DNA of 64,000 bases, from positions 62,001-126,000 of the forward strand of contig VRUJ01000002.1 in the NCBI GenBank assembly GCA_019456165.1. The letters are read 5' to 3'. A program made the position numbers and the translations under genes. The notes below the pieces were generated by a model, which made no database searches, was not told the DNA's origin, and saw only the letters and a program-made list of their open reading frames with translations. Below are positions 1-8,940 of the stretch, in pieces; the first letter of the stretch is position 1; each line of letters starts with the position of its first letter. The stretch comes from Chloroflexota bacterium (lineage in GTDB: Bacteria > Chloroflexota > Anaerolineae > Anaerolineales > UBA11579).

Positions 1-1170
1 GGCGCGAGCGTTTACGCAGATGGCCCGGATGGCGAAGGTTCCCAAGGGCCTCGTGATTTGGAGCGATTCGGGGGAAAAGTTACTGATATAAATTCCACGG
101 CTAGAAGTTTCACAATCCAGAAGAGGGGTGGAGATTCAGTCACATTTGATATAGATGAGGATACACGTTACAGGAGCCGCTCAGGTGAATTTACTGGATT
201 CGATGATCTTGAACTTGACATGGTTGTAATAGTCTTTGCCAAGGAAGAAGAAAGTGGCTTATTGGCAAAAGTTGTGGTCGCCCTGGACCAGGCTATTTTG
301 GATGCCGAACGTGCGGCAGGTAGAGTGGTTTCCATTGGCACTAATAGCTTTACCATGCAAACTCGCGCAGGTGAAACGCTCACTTTACAGGTAGATGACC
401 AGACCCGTTTTATCAGCCGCGGCCGCACTGTCAATGGTTTGGAAGATTTGGAAGAAGGAATGCGGGTGGGAGTCTTATACACCATACAAGAAGATGGCAG
501 CTTATTAGCGAAGGCCGTCCTGGCTGGTCGCCAAAATGCTGGTGAGAGGCCGGAAGGGCAGAGACCCGATGGGGAAGGTTCCCAAGGGCCTCGTGATTTG
601 GAGCGATTCGGGGGAAAAGTTACTGATATAAATTCCACGGCTAGAAGTTTCACAATCCAGAAGAGGGGTGGAGATTCAGTCACATTTGATATAGATGAGG
701 ATACACGTTACAGGAGCCGCTCAGGTGAATTTACTGGATTCGATGATCTTGAACTTGACATGGTTGTAATAGTCTTTGCCAAGGAAGAAGAAAGTGGCTT
801 ATTGGCAAAAGTTGTGGTCGCCCTGGACCAGGCTATTTTGGATGCCGAACGTGCGGCAGGTAGAGTGGTTTCCATTGGCACTAATAGCTTTACCATGCAA
901 ACTCGCGCAGGTGAAACGCTCACTTTACAGGTAGATGACCAGACCCGTTTTATCAGCCGCGGCCGCACTGTCAATGGTTTGGAAGATTTGGAAGAAGGAA
1001 TGCGGGTGGGAGTCTTATACACCATACAAGAAGATGGCAGCTTATTAGCGAAGGCCGTCCTGGCTGGTCGCCAAAATGCTGGTGAGAGGCCGGAAGGGCA
1101 GAGACCCGATGGGGAAGGCCCTGACCAGCGGGAACCTGGCGGAAGACCAGCAGAGGAACCTGCATCTTAA
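1..1170 (+). CDS. DUF5666-repeat protein, 5' end outside the window
   Basis: The frame is open from base 1 and ends at TAA 1168-1170, so the N-terminus and any signal peptide lie outside. The visible protein is two identical 180-residue units, each with two DUF5666-like beta-barrel domains of about 70 residues (one begins FGGKVTDIN, the other AAGRVVSIG), followed by a short Gly/Pro/Glu/Arg-rich tail. DUF5666 proteins are usually exported; their function is not known. No catalytic residues are apparent. The duplication is exact at DNA level, so it is very recent or an assembly artefact. A hairpin follows the stop. The family call is fairly secure; the role is not. Confidence 0.75.
   Translation, partial: GASVYADGPDGEGSQGPRDLERFGGKVTDINSTARSFTIQKRGGDSVTFDIDEDTRYRSRSGEFTGFDDLELDMVVIVFAKEEESGLLAKVVVALDQAILDAERAAGRVVSIGTNSFTMQTRAGETLTLQVDDQTRFISRGRTVNGLEDLEEGMRVGVLYTIQEDGSLLAKAVLAGRQNAGERPEGQRPDGEGSQGPRDLERFGGKVTDINSTARSFTIQKRGGDSVTFDIDEDTRYRSRSGEFTGFDDLELDMVVIVFAKEEESGLLAKVVVALDQAILDAERAAGRVVSIGTNSFTMQTRAGETLTLQVDDQTRFISRGRTVNGLEDLEEGMRVGVLYTIQEDGSLLAKAVLAGRQNAGERPEGQRPDGEGPDQREPGGRPAEEPAS
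34..1118 (+). repeat. Perfect 540-bp tandem duplication
   Basis: Bases 34-578 recur without a mismatch at 574-1118, a period of 540 bp (180 codons), so the reading frame is kept. Base 33 differs from 573, and bases after 578 differ from those after 1118, which sets the limits. The unit encodes a pair of DUF5666 domains. Confidence 0.97.
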
Positions 1171-1202
1171 CCACCTAATAAAAGTAGTTAATAATACCGA
1201 AA

Positions 1203-1229
1203 ACACCTCGCGAAGTACTCGCGAGGTGT
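1203..1229. terminator. Bidirectional terminator hairpin between convergent genes
   Basis: An 11-bp perfect stem (ACACCTCGCGA 1203-1213 with TCGCGAGGTGT 1219-1229) has a 5-nt loop and is followed by a T-rich stretch (TCTATTTAATTT). It lies 32 bp after the DUF5666 stop and 27 bp beyond the stop of the minus-strand methyltransferase, so it can serve both. Confidence 0.8.
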
Positions 1230-1256
1230 CTATTTAATTTACTAAGTTAATATTAT

Positions 1257-1907
1257 TCATCCACGCGAATAAACGATCACTTGCCAAAATCCTAAGAAAC
1301 CGCTGCGTGTGTAGTAATTCCGCCCAAAATCATTGGCCTTTAGAATATCTTCCACCAAAGCAGTGGGATGTGCAAAACTGCGAAACGGGTTACCCGTAAG
1401 CGCTAGAAAAAAATTAGCGATTTTAACGGCTGCTTTTATCCACCTTGTGTCATATGGAAATATCAAACCGTAATATTGCTTCGCCTTGGCAGCGGAGGCT
1501 GACACTAATGTGCGCATATCATCATAGCAGCAGATCACTTTATCAAGCGTCACGATATCAGCATCTTCTACCTCAGGGGAGAGGTCGACAAAATCACCGT
1601 GCAGGAAATTGGCTCGTTCACCGTGTCCTTGTCTTTGAGCTTCTTTTCTAGCAGCCGCCGCATATGCGCTGGAAGCATCCACGCTAGTTGACTTGGTGAT
1701 ACCGTTTTTGAGCATCTCATGTTGGATGTCTCCTATTCCGCCACCAATGTCGAGTAAGGTCATATCTTGAACTCCAAGAGATATAAGTGTTTCGATCAAT
1801 AAGCTTGTGGATTTAGCAGGGCCATCTCTGTGGTAGCGGAGAAGCTTTTTCGCAGCAGTTTTTTCCCCAAATTCTCGTTCAATCCCTTGGCATTGAGGGC
1901 ATGTCAT
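1257..1907 (-). CDS. Class I SAM-dependent methyltransferase
   Basis: 216 residues. It begins with a CPQC pair (possible metal site, residues 3-6). SAM-binding motif I is LLDIGGGIGD near residue 51, followed by an acidic residue ending the next strand (SVDAS) and DIVTLDKVICC as the motif IV region. The arrangement resembles Mg-protoporphyrin O-methyltransferase-like enzymes (BchM/UbiG type), but no other bacteriochlorophyll genes are nearby, so the substrate cannot be named. It stands alone on the minus strand, convergent with the DUF5666 gene and co-directional with the SDR upstream. Confidence 0.75.
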   Translation of the reverse strand: MTCPQCQGIEREFGEKTAAKKLLRYHRDGPAKSTSLLIETLISLGVQDMTLLDIGGGIGDIQHEMLKNGITKSTSVDASSAYAAAARKEAQRQGHGERANFLHGDFVDLSPEVEDADIVTLDKVICCYDDMRTLVSASAAKAKQYYGLIFPYDTRWIKAAVKIANFFLALTGNPFRSFAHPTALVEDILKANDFGRNYYTRSGFLGFWQVIVYSRG

Positions 1908-1992
1908 AAGCTAAAAACTACCACCGGAAATATTTTGGGCTATTTACAAAAAAACATTTCTTATTCAATAGCTAATCAACAATCCTAATTCC

Positions 1993-2784
1993 TTAAAGCG
2001 TCCCCTTATACATACCGCCATCTACGGGCAGCATCACCCCGGTTATATACGAAGCAGCTGGGGAAACTAAGAAAACAGCCGCGTTGGCGAATTCCTCAGG
2101 TTTGCCCATACGGCCCATTGGGCTACCATCGGATTGAGCCTGGATTTCGTCTTCCACATTTGTGCCCTTCTGTTCGGCGCGCTGGCTCATCAATTCATAG
2201 ACACGTTCGGTTTCTGTCCACGAAGGCAGAATGGAGTTGAAGCGGATACCCTCTGATCCGATTTCCAATGCTAAGGTTTTGGTCAAACCTATTGTAGCAG
2301 CACGTATACTATTAGAAAGTACCAGGTTGGGGATTGGCTGCTTGACGGAAACAGAAGTGATCGTCAGCACGCTGGCAGATGAGGATTTGCGTAAATGGGG
2401 CAGCGCTGCACGGATCAGACGTACATGGCTGAGAAATGAAAGATCAATCGCTTTTTGCCAGGTAGGCTCATCGAAAGATTCGAAAGGACCCGAAGGTGGT
2501 CCGCCCGCATTGGTTACCAAGATGTCTAATCCGCCCAGGGCCTGCACAGCTCCTGCAACCAGTTTTGCAGGTGTATCTTGCTCGGTTAGGTCACCAGGCA
2601 GCGTGTGAAGCTCACATTCGATTTCTTCTTTCAGAGTCTTTGCGGCAACCTCTAGTTTATCTTTACTCCTGCTGTTGATCGCGACACGAGCGCCTTCCGA
2701 AGCTAATTGTCGCGCGGTTGCGTAACCTAAACCCCGGCTTGCTCCGGTAACCAGAGCGCGTTTACCATCAAGCTGTAGATCCAT
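1993..2784 (-). CDS. SDR-family protein with substituted catalytic Tyr/Lys
   Basis: 263 residues with a full Rossmann SDR fold: cofactor motif TGASRGLG (residues 14-21), a TNAGGPPSG segment near residue 91, and the C-terminal ITGVMLPVDGG signature. An AAGGAG Shine-Dalgarno precedes ATG 2784. The usual YxxxK active site is not present: aligning on the following helix (IGLTKTLA), Tyr and Lys positions read Ser and Arg (LSNSIRAAT). A group of SDR proteins with this SNSIRA-type motif exists and is usually annotated as 3-oxoacyl-ACP reductase-like, but activity should not be assumed. It is divergent from lutA across a region with two operator-like cores. Confidence 0.8.
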   Translation of the reverse strand: MDLQLDGKRALVTGASRGLGYATARQLASEGARVAINSRSKDKLEVAAKTLKEEIECELHTLPGDLTEQDTPAKLVAGAVQALGGLDILVTNAGGPPSGPFESFDEPTWQKAIDLSFLSHVRLIRAALPHLRKSSSASVLTITSVSVKQPIPNLVLSNSIRAATIGLTKTLALEIGSEGIRFNSILPSWTETERVYELMSQRAEQKGTNVEDEIQAQSDGSPMGRMGKPEEFANAAVFLVSPAASYITGVMLPVDGGMYKGTL

Positions 2785-2909
2785 TTAAACTCCTTCTTGT
2801 AGTATGTACCTGTTTAAAGTAGATTGCGGAAAAAATATTAAATAGCGTTGAATGCTTCGCCAACTATAAGGGTATTCATTCTCTACGAACAGAACCACAA
2901 TCAATTATA

Positions 2910-2955
2910 GTAACCGTTTCAACCAAATTTTATTAAGTTACTTTCAAACGGTTAC
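2910..2955. promoter_or_regulatory. Pair of LacI/GalR-type operator cores between SDR and lutA
   Basis: GTAACCGTTT (2910-2919) and its exact inverse AAACGGTTAC (2946-2955) lie in the 254-bp divergent gap. Each holds the LacI/GalR-family core AAnCGnTT, and the CG centres are 34 bp apart, about three helical turns. This suggests looping or cooperative repression of the lut genes and/or the SDR. No LacI-type regulator gene is in the window. Confidence 0.5.
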
Positions 2956-3038
2956 CTAGTCTAGCATAAATCAAGGGAATTGCAATCTGGGCTGGCATGT
3001 CTACCGCAAAAAGGTTATCATAATCTCTTGAGAATATT

Positions 3039-3776
3039 ATGACCCAACAAACCCAACTCTTCGTAACCTGCCTGGTAGATAGCCTATTCCCTGAAGTTGG
3101 GGTTGCGGTCGTGGAAGTGTTGACCAGGGCTGGGGAAAGTGTCAGGTTTCCTCGGGCACAAACATGCTGCGGCCAGCCTGCCTTCAATTCTGGTTACCAG
3201 CAAGAAGCCAGACGGATGGCGCAGCATACATTGGAAGTATTCGGTGCTACTGATGGCCCGATTGTGTTACCTTCCGGTTCGTGCGCCGCAATGCTCGTGC
3301 ATGGCTATATTGAGCTGTTCAAAGAGGATCCTTTTTGGTTGCCGCGCGCCAAAGCGCTAGCCGCACGCACTTATGAATTTAGCCAATATCTTGTTGATGA
3401 ATTAAATTATGTCGAGACCAGCGCATTTTTCCATGGGAGTCTAGCTTTCCATCCTTCTTGTCACCTACTGCGCGATCTGGGTGTGGAAAAACAGCCTATC
3501 AGTTTGCTTGAACAGGTGAGGGGAGTCCAGATAAAGCCTCTGGAAGCGGAGTGTTGCGGTTTTGGTGGGGCTTTTTCGATAGATCATGAGGTCGTTTCAT
3601 CCGAAATGCTCTCTCGTAGGTTGAGCCAGGTGGGTGAATCCGAGTCCCAGGTAGTGGTATCTTGTGACGTGAGTTGTTTATTGCATATTGAGGGCGGCTT
3701 GCGTAAGCGCGGCTCAAAGGTGCGGTGTGCACATCTGGCCCAGATCTTAGCTGGTAAATCGGCAGGCTTAAAGTGA
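3039..3776 (+). CDS. lutA: LutA-type (Fe-S) oxidoreductase subunit of L-lactate utilisation
   Basis: 245 residues, the normal length for LutA/YkgE. It has the two CCG cysteine-rich domains that bind iron-sulphur or heterodisulfide-type clusters: TCCGQPAFNSG near residue 43 and ECCGFGGAFS near residue 170. In the family LutABC oxidise L-lactate to pyruvate in the cytoplasm, passing electrons to the membrane chain. The last 4 bp (GTGA) overlap the start of the next gene, which implies translational coupling to lutBC. A LacI-like operator pair lies about 90-130 bp upstream. Confidence 0.88.
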   Translation: MTQQTQLFVTCLVDSLFPEVGVAVVEVLTRAGESVRFPRAQTCCGQPAFNSGYQQEARRMAQHTLEVFGATDGPIVLPSGSCAAMLVHGYIELFKEDPFWLPRAKALAARTYEFSQYLVDELNYVETSAFFHGSLAFHPSCHLLRDLGVEKQPISLLEQVRGVQIKPLEAECCGFGGAFSIDHEVVSSEMLSRRLSQVGESESQVVVSCDVSCLLHIEGGLRKRGSKVRCAHLAQILAGKSAGLK

Positions 3777-5815
3777 AACCAAGGGACCGGTTTCAACAAC
3801 TTTCTAAGCAAGCGGTTAATAACCCATCTTTACAAATTGCTTTAGATAACAATGCTTCGCGCCGCCGCAAAGGTTGGGAGAAAGCTTATAGTTCATTGCC
3901 AAACCCTGATGCTACCCGAAAGAAAGCCAGAGAGATTCGACAGGATGTAATAGAGAATTTGGGAGCCTATCTCGACCAATTCATGGGGCAGGTAATAACA
4001 AATGGTATTCTCGTCCATTGGGCGGAAAACGCGTCTCAAGCCTCTCAGATGGTGGTTGAAATTACCCAACGCCATGCTGCAAACCTGGTGGTTAAATCAA
4101 AATCAATGGTCACCGAAGAAATTAATCTCAACTCAGCCTTAGAGTCAGCCGGTATCCTGGTGGTCGAAACCGATTTGGGTGAGTATATTGTGCAGTTACG
4201 CGGGGAAAGACCAACTCACATCATTTCACCCGCGGTTCATTTACGGAAAGAAGATGTCGCGGAGACATTTGAAAAGCACCTGAACATGCCCTATACCACC
4301 GATATCACAACTATGAATGCCGCAGCCAGACGCAAGCTGCGAGATGATTTCCTCACTGCAAAGGTGGGTATCTCTGGGGTCAATTTTGGGGTGGCTGAAA
4401 CAGGAACCTTATGCCTGGTAACCAATGAAGGCAATGGTCGTATGGTGACTACCGTTCCGCAGGTGCATATCGCCGTAATGGGGGCTGAACGCTTGGTGCC
4501 TACGTTAGACGATCTAGCAACCATCCTGCAAGTGTTACCGCGGTCGGCCACGGGACAGAAGATGACGAGCTACCTTAATTGGATCAATAAACCACGCCAA
4601 AATGGAGACCCCGATGGACCGAATGAGCGACACCTGGTTGTGGTGGATAACGGCCGCTTAGCACAGAGACGGACTCAATTTTCAGAAGCGCTTGCATGTA
4701 TCCGTTGCGGCGCCTGCCTAAACGCGTGTCCCGTCTACCAGGAGGTGGGAGGGAGAACATACAATAGTGTTTATCCCGGTCCTATTGGTGCTCTGGTATC
4801 GCCTGCATTATTCGGTATACAAAATCATGGACATCTATCTAAAGCATCGACATTGTGCGGGGCGTGTAAGGATGCCTGCCCGGTGGGGATCGATATCCCT
4901 TTATTACTACAACGTACTCGTGTGCAATTTGTAGATAAGGTTTCACAACCACAATTTATTAGCTTAGGTATGCGTCTGTATGCCTGGACAGCTTCTTCGC
5001 CTGCAAGATATAAACGGGCGCAGAAGGCTGTTTTTTGGCTGATGCGCTTACTCCCGCGCAAAGCAGGTTGGGTGCGCTGGATGCCTTTACAGTTGTCTGC
5101 TTGGACACGCAAGCGCCATTTTCCCTCTTTTGCAAGAAAACCATTTCGAGAACATTGGGGGAAAACAAAACCAGTTAGGGTGGTTGGCCTTAGCTCAGTA
5201 GAGGAGCAGGAAGAGGAAATGATCGCTCCCAGAATGCCAAGATCATCTCAAGAAGATTTGAGTGGGCGCTTTGAAGAAGAACTACACCTTGTGGGTGGTG
5301 AATTCGTGCGTATAAAAGCAGAAAAATTGGCTGCTGAGGTTACTTCTCATTTTCAGAATATGGAGGTGCACGCAGTAATTGCCTGGGAGACCGAAATGAT
5401 AGGATCCGAAGAGATTCGCCTACATTCCGAGGCTGTGGGTATTGATTGGCTGTCCCCAACCTTATCAAATGATGTATCCAGGCGCATTCAGGAAGTCACT
5501 AGAATTGGGAAAGTTCAAGCTGGGATAACAGGGGCAATAGCCGCTATTGCAGATACTGGCACCTTGGTGCTCACATCGGGGGTTGGTAAATCACAAATGG
5601 CTTCATTATTACCCCGCATCCATGTTGTGGTTTTATCTTCGAAAGATATTTACGCAACAATGTCTGAATGGTTAAGCATCGCTGGTAAGCGGGTTATGGC
5701 AAACACTTCTTGTATTGCTTTTGTTACCGGGCCTTCACGGACTGCAGATATTGAAATGACCCTTACCACCGGTGTACATGGCCCTGCCAAGGTGATAGTT
5801 TTCTGCGTAGAATAA
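3773..5815 (+). CDS. lutBC: LutB-LutC fusion, ferredoxin-type L-lactate oxidation subunit
   Basis: 680 residues, GTG start inside the lutA stop. Residues 1 to about 470 are LutB: an LUD domain, then two [4Fe-4S] motifs (C309-x2-C-x2-C-x3-CP and C362-x2-C-x3-CP). Residues about 500-680 are a second LUD domain with the LutC ending (ADTGTLVLTSG, TADIEMTLTTGVHGP). In Bacillus LutB (~470 residues) and LutC (~240) are separate, so this gene combines both. With LutA it should form a complete L-lactate:acceptor oxidoreductase. Linker region 420-470 contains a basic, Trp-rich stretch. The fusion is clear from the single uninterrupted frame. Confidence 0.9.
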   Translation: MKPRDRFQQLSKQAVNNPSLQIALDNNASRRRKGWEKAYSSLPNPDATRKKAREIRQDVIENLGAYLDQFMGQVITNGILVHWAENASQASQMVVEITQRHAANLVVKSKSMVTEEINLNSALESAGILVVETDLGEYIVQLRGERPTHIISPAVHLRKEDVAETFEKHLNMPYTTDITTMNAAARRKLRDDFLTAKVGISGVNFGVAETGTLCLVTNEGNGRMVTTVPQVHIAVMGAERLVPTLDDLATILQVLPRSATGQKMTSYLNWINKPRQNGDPDGPNERHLVVVDNGRLAQRRTQFSEALACIRCGACLNACPVYQEVGGRTYNSVYPGPIGALVSPALFGIQNHGHLSKASTLCGACKDACPVGIDIPLLLQRTRVQFVDKVSQPQFISLGMRLYAWTASSPARYKRAQKAVFWLMRLLPRKAGWVRWMPLQLSAWTRKRHFPSFARKPFREHWGKTKPVRVVGLSSVEEQEEEMIAPRMPRSSQEDLSGRFEEELHLVGGEFVRIKAEKLAAEVTSHFQNMEVHAVIAWETEMIGSEEIRLHSEAVGIDWLSPTLSNDVSRRIQEVTRIGKVQAGITGAIAAIADTGTLVLTSGVGKSQMASLLPRIHVVVLSSKDIYATMSEWLSIAGKRVMANTSCIAFVTGPSRTADIEMTLTTGVHGPAKVIVFCVE

Positions 5816-5820
5816 TGAAG

Positions 5821-5907
5821 TTATCTTCGTAAAACGGGCAGAATGACAGTGAAAGTGCTGCCTACACCTAATTCGCTCTCAACTTCAATTTTTCTTCGTC
5901 TTAATGT
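5821..5907 (-). pseudogene. Remnant of the C-terminus of a sensor histidine kinase
   Basis: On the minus strand 28 codons ending at TAA read as the end of a HATPase_c domain: KIEVESELGVGSTFTVILP, the G2-box region that closes the ATP lid of histidine kinases (typical form: GG-I-x-VESE-x-G-x-GSTF-x-x-x-LP). An in-frame stop lies immediately upstream at 5908-5910, and no other kinase sequence is seen towards 6034. The rest of the gene has been lost; this is a decayed relic, not an expressed peptide. Confidence 0.7.
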
Positions 5908-6034
5908 TTAAAACTAGGGTAAAATAAATTACCGAAAACTTATTAGTAGCTGCGAAATTTTGGCCAAACTCGAAAAATAAAACCTAGTTATCTTTGGAGA
6001 AATTAAACTGGATAGACAAACACAATGTAGATTA

Positions 6035-7516
6035 ATGCGTTCAAGCGTACTAGTATTGGTGTTATTTTTCCTTGCAGCAAATCCATCCATTGCCTTGGCT
6101 CATGGAAGTGGAGAACAACCAGCTCCGATGGCTGGCGCTTTTTCATGGGGCTTTTTAGTCTTCGCAGTATTAGTAATAATAGCTGTAGGAGTAATATTAT
6201 TTACCGGACAGCAGAGCCAAGAAGCATCTGAAAAGGTATTTGCTGACCTGACAGGTTTTGGGGGTTACATTGCGAAAATGCGCCTATTCAGCCGAAATGC
6301 GCGTCTCTTCATGATTCACGTCGTAGGTATGGATGTAATCTACGGCACTTGGGCGGTATTATTCAACTTATATTTACTGGCTGTCGGGTTTGATATAGCT
6401 TTTATTGGGTTACGGATCTTGGTTAGTTCAATCTCGAGCGCAGTTGTTGCAGTTCCTGCTGGGATTATCTCTGACAGAATCGGGCGAAAGTTATCCCTGA
6501 TCTTAGGTGATGGCATTGGTGCAACAATGTCGCTTGTTGCAATCTCGACTGAAAATCCAACCATAATATTAACGGCCGCTGTCATCGGAGGCATGTTCAG
6601 TGCTCTGCATGGTGTTGCAGAACCAGCTTTTATGGCAGAAAACTCTGAGAAATACGAACGGGTGCATTTATTCAGCGTATCAGGCGGTACGAGAACTGCC
6701 GCGATGATTATCGGGTCAGCTCTCGCAGGCTTAATCCCATTAATATTTGGCGGCACAGATGATGCGTCCTTAGTAACTTTATATCGCACAGTTGCATATT
6801 TTGGAATCGGGGGCTGGTTCGCCTCCCTGATCCCAGCATTTATGCTGCGCAGAACAGCTTCGACCAGAACTCGGCGCTCAGTAACAAAATTTAGATTTTT
6901 TGATGGAGTCAAACATCCAGGGCGAATATGGCGGCTGACCTTACCTGAAGTTTTAATAGGTTTGGGTGCTGGTTTTGCTTTGCCAATGATGAATGTGTTT
7001 TTCCAAAACACCGCTGGAAGCGAGGAAGTTGAGATTGGGGCAGTTTTTGCTGCAGGGCAAACCTTCCTTGTTGTAGGTTCTTTCTTAGCCCCATTTTTGG
7101 TCACAAGGTGGGGAAAGATACGCTCAGTAGTATTCACGCGTTTGGCTTCAATTCCATTCATCCTGGTGATCGCTTTTTCATCAGATATAAGCAGTGTTAT
7201 GGGTTCTGTTCTTTCAATTGCTGGTTTTGCTTATATCGGCAGAACCACATTGATGAATATGGCCAATCCAGTGCGTTCAGCCTTTGCAATGGAAATTCTG
7301 GATCCAGAAGAACGCGGCACCCAAGTGGGTATTGAACTCGCTCTTTTTTACACATTCTCCGGAATTGCTAGTTTTCTAGGTGCGCAAATGATGGAAAGTG
7401 GTGATTTTCGTACTCCTTTCTTACTCATGGCGGTTTGCTATCTGCTGGGTAGTGGCTTATTCTGGCAGTTTTTCGTAAACAGGGATGAAGAATTGACCCT
7501 CCAGACTTATGGTTAG
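6035..7516 (+). CDS. MFS transporter with an extra N-terminal signal/TM segment
   Basis: 493 residues, strongly hydrophobic, about 12-13 membrane spans. The N-terminus looks like a cleavable signal peptide (LVLVLFFLAANPSIALAHG) followed by a membrane helix (residues 36-58) and then the MFS body; the loop 2-3 signature SDRIGRK lies near residue 147. A second conserved basic loop (RWGKIRS) sits at mid-protein. Substrate cannot be predicted. A signal-like leader before an MFS body is unusual. No good Shine-Dalgarno is seen at the chosen ATG; the next gene follows after 74 bp and may be separately transcribed. Confidence 0.8.
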   Translation: MRSSVLVLVLFFLAANPSIALAHGSGEQPAPMAGAFSWGFLVFAVLVIIAVGVILFTGQQSQEASEKVFADLTGFGGYIAKMRLFSRNARLFMIHVVGMDVIYGTWAVLFNLYLLAVGFDIAFIGLRILVSSISSAVVAVPAGIISDRIGRKLSLILGDGIGATMSLVAISTENPTIILTAAVIGGMFSALHGVAEPAFMAENSEKYERVHLFSVSGGTRTAAMIIGSALAGLIPLIFGGTDDASLVTLYRTVAYFGIGGWFASLIPAFMLRRTASTRTRRSVTKFRFFDGVKHPGRIWRLTLPEVLIGLGAGFALPMMNVFFQNTAGSEEVEIGAVFAAGQTFLVVGSFLAPFLVTRWGKIRSVVFTRLASIPFILVIAFSSDISSVMGSVLSIAGFAYIGRTTLMNMANPVRSAFAMEILDPEERGTQVGIELALFYTFSGIASFLGAQMMESGDFRTPFLLMAVCYLLGSGLFWQFFVNRDEELTLQTYG

Positions 7517-7590
7517 AAAGCAGATAAGTTTGTTTGATATAACTAATTGCAGGACCTATCTTTGATAATTGACAAATAAGGAGTAATAAG

Positions 7591-8919
7591 ATGGTCGACA
7601 AGCAAAAATCATCCCCAGATAAAGATTTACAGTTGATCATAGATTCGGGCCAAAGATTGGGCATTGAGCTGGATGAAGCCGAAGCTTTACAATGGTTGAC
7701 GGCCGTCGCTGTTGCCCAAGCGGAGAGCGAAATAGTGGTTGATGAAAAAAGCGGGGTTTTTGGGCACAAGGTTTCCATGTTGGATTTTAACCCGGAAGAT
7801 CTTGCCCATTTCCGCATGATTGGTAAGCTTGTTGAGTTTGAGGACGAACCTGGCCGCGTAGAAACAGCTCTGGCCCTTTCTGGGTCTGCGGCTCAGTCTA
7901 AAATTCAAACTTATCCGGGTGACGCTGATTTTTTTGAACGCGTCAACATTATTGCAGACTCGCGGGAGCAAGCCTGCCAGATTTTGGGGGCGATCATGCG
8001 TGATAAAGCTCTGAACACGCTAAAAGGGCCTACTTACGAATTAATTCAAGTACGTTTAGGTAATTTCCCTTATGATGTTGAAATTGATGGAACGGTGCAT
8101 CCGGGCGGTTCGCCTATTCCTTGGACGTCAAAAAATGTACAGGAAGGTAAAATTCTTGCTATCCGTATTGAGGATAGAGCCAATGTAGAAATTTTATGGG
8201 AAGAAGCAGCTCAAGATCCTGGATGGTGCAAGATGGATTGGGTGGTGGCAGATCCTGTGCGGATGGAATTGGTGAACGCGAGTAATATGCTGGATGTCAC
8301 CTGGGAAGCTCCAGACGGCTCGATCACTCCCCTGGATGGGTACATGGATCCTTACTTCCAGGAGGTATATCTGGATGCAGAATCAATTCCTTTATTCAGC
8401 AAGCTAGTGAAACATATTTCCAGCGATGCTCTAGATGAATATGTCGCCCAATTGGAGGGAGAGGTAAAGAAATACGTAACAAAGAACTTGAACTATGGGA
8501 AAGCTGCAAAAAGGATGTACAATATTTTTCGGCTGAATGGTCGTTATAAGGAAGCAATTTTTCTGCGCGAGTTGTTCGATGAACCTTCCACCATGTTATA
8601 TCAGGTTTGGGCGTTGATTCGCACGATAGACGATTGCTTTAAACCCGAATCACCTATTGATCTTGTAACTCTATTATCCCAAACTGATGAATTGATCATT
8701 GCAGTCACTAGCGTTATCGAGGGGGAGAAGGAAACAGAGATCGTACGATTACTGCTCAGGTTGCGAGATTTCCTGTCTAAGGAAGATGGTAGCGAAGAAC
8801 TTTCCCCACCGGCAGTAGCAGCGCGTGCAGAAGTGATTAACGTGGTCAATAACTTTTTCCACGAAAAGCTCACAGGTGTGCCATCAATAAAGGCATATAT
8901 CGATAGATTGCAGGAATAA
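7591..8919 (+). CDS. Uncharacterised protein with a possible nucleotidyltransferase-fold motif
   Basis: 442 residues, no recognised family by eye. AAGGAG Shine-Dalgarno 10 bp before ATG. Residues 97-114 read SGSAA then YPGDADFF, matching the nucleotidyltransferase pattern GS-x(9-13)-[DE]-h-[DE] (G98, S99, D111, D113) as in minimal NTases (GS-x-GDIDL). Residues 120-260 follow as alpha/beta, and the C-terminal 180 residues are alpha-helical (KAAKRMYNIFRLNGRYKEA). It is convergent with the uridine-kinase-like gene, 21 bp between stops. A nucleotide- or nucleoside-modifying role is inference only. Confidence 0.5.
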   Translation: MVDKQKSSPDKDLQLIIDSGQRLGIELDEAEALQWLTAVAVAQAESEIVVDEKSGVFGHKVSMLDFNPEDLAHFRMIGKLVEFEDEPGRVETALALSGSAAQSKIQTYPGDADFFERVNIIADSREQACQILGAIMRDKALNTLKGPTYELIQVRLGNFPYDVEIDGTVHPGGSPIPWTSKNVQEGKILAIRIEDRANVEILWEEAAQDPGWCKMDWVVADPVRMELVNASNMLDVTWEAPDGSITPLDGYMDPYFQEVYLDAESIPLFSKLVKHISSDALDEYVAQLEGEVKKYVTKNLNYGKAAKRMYNIFRLNGRYKEAIFLRELFDEPSTMLYQVWALIRTIDDCFKPESPIDLVTLLSQTDELIIAVTSVIEGEKETEIVRLLLRLRDFLSKEDGSEELSPPAVAARAEVINVVNNFFHEKLTGVPSIKAYIDRLQE

Positions 8920-8940
8920 TATTATGAATGAGGAGTATCT

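Noticed and set aside
168..1025. Minus-strand ORFs across the DUF5666 gene
   Set aside because: Antisense copies of the same duplicated unit; no start signals and repeated only because the DNA is.
6340..7161. Minus-strand ORF of 273 codons
   Set aside because: Antisense to the MFS transporter with low-complexity Thr/Ile/Pro content; a shadow.
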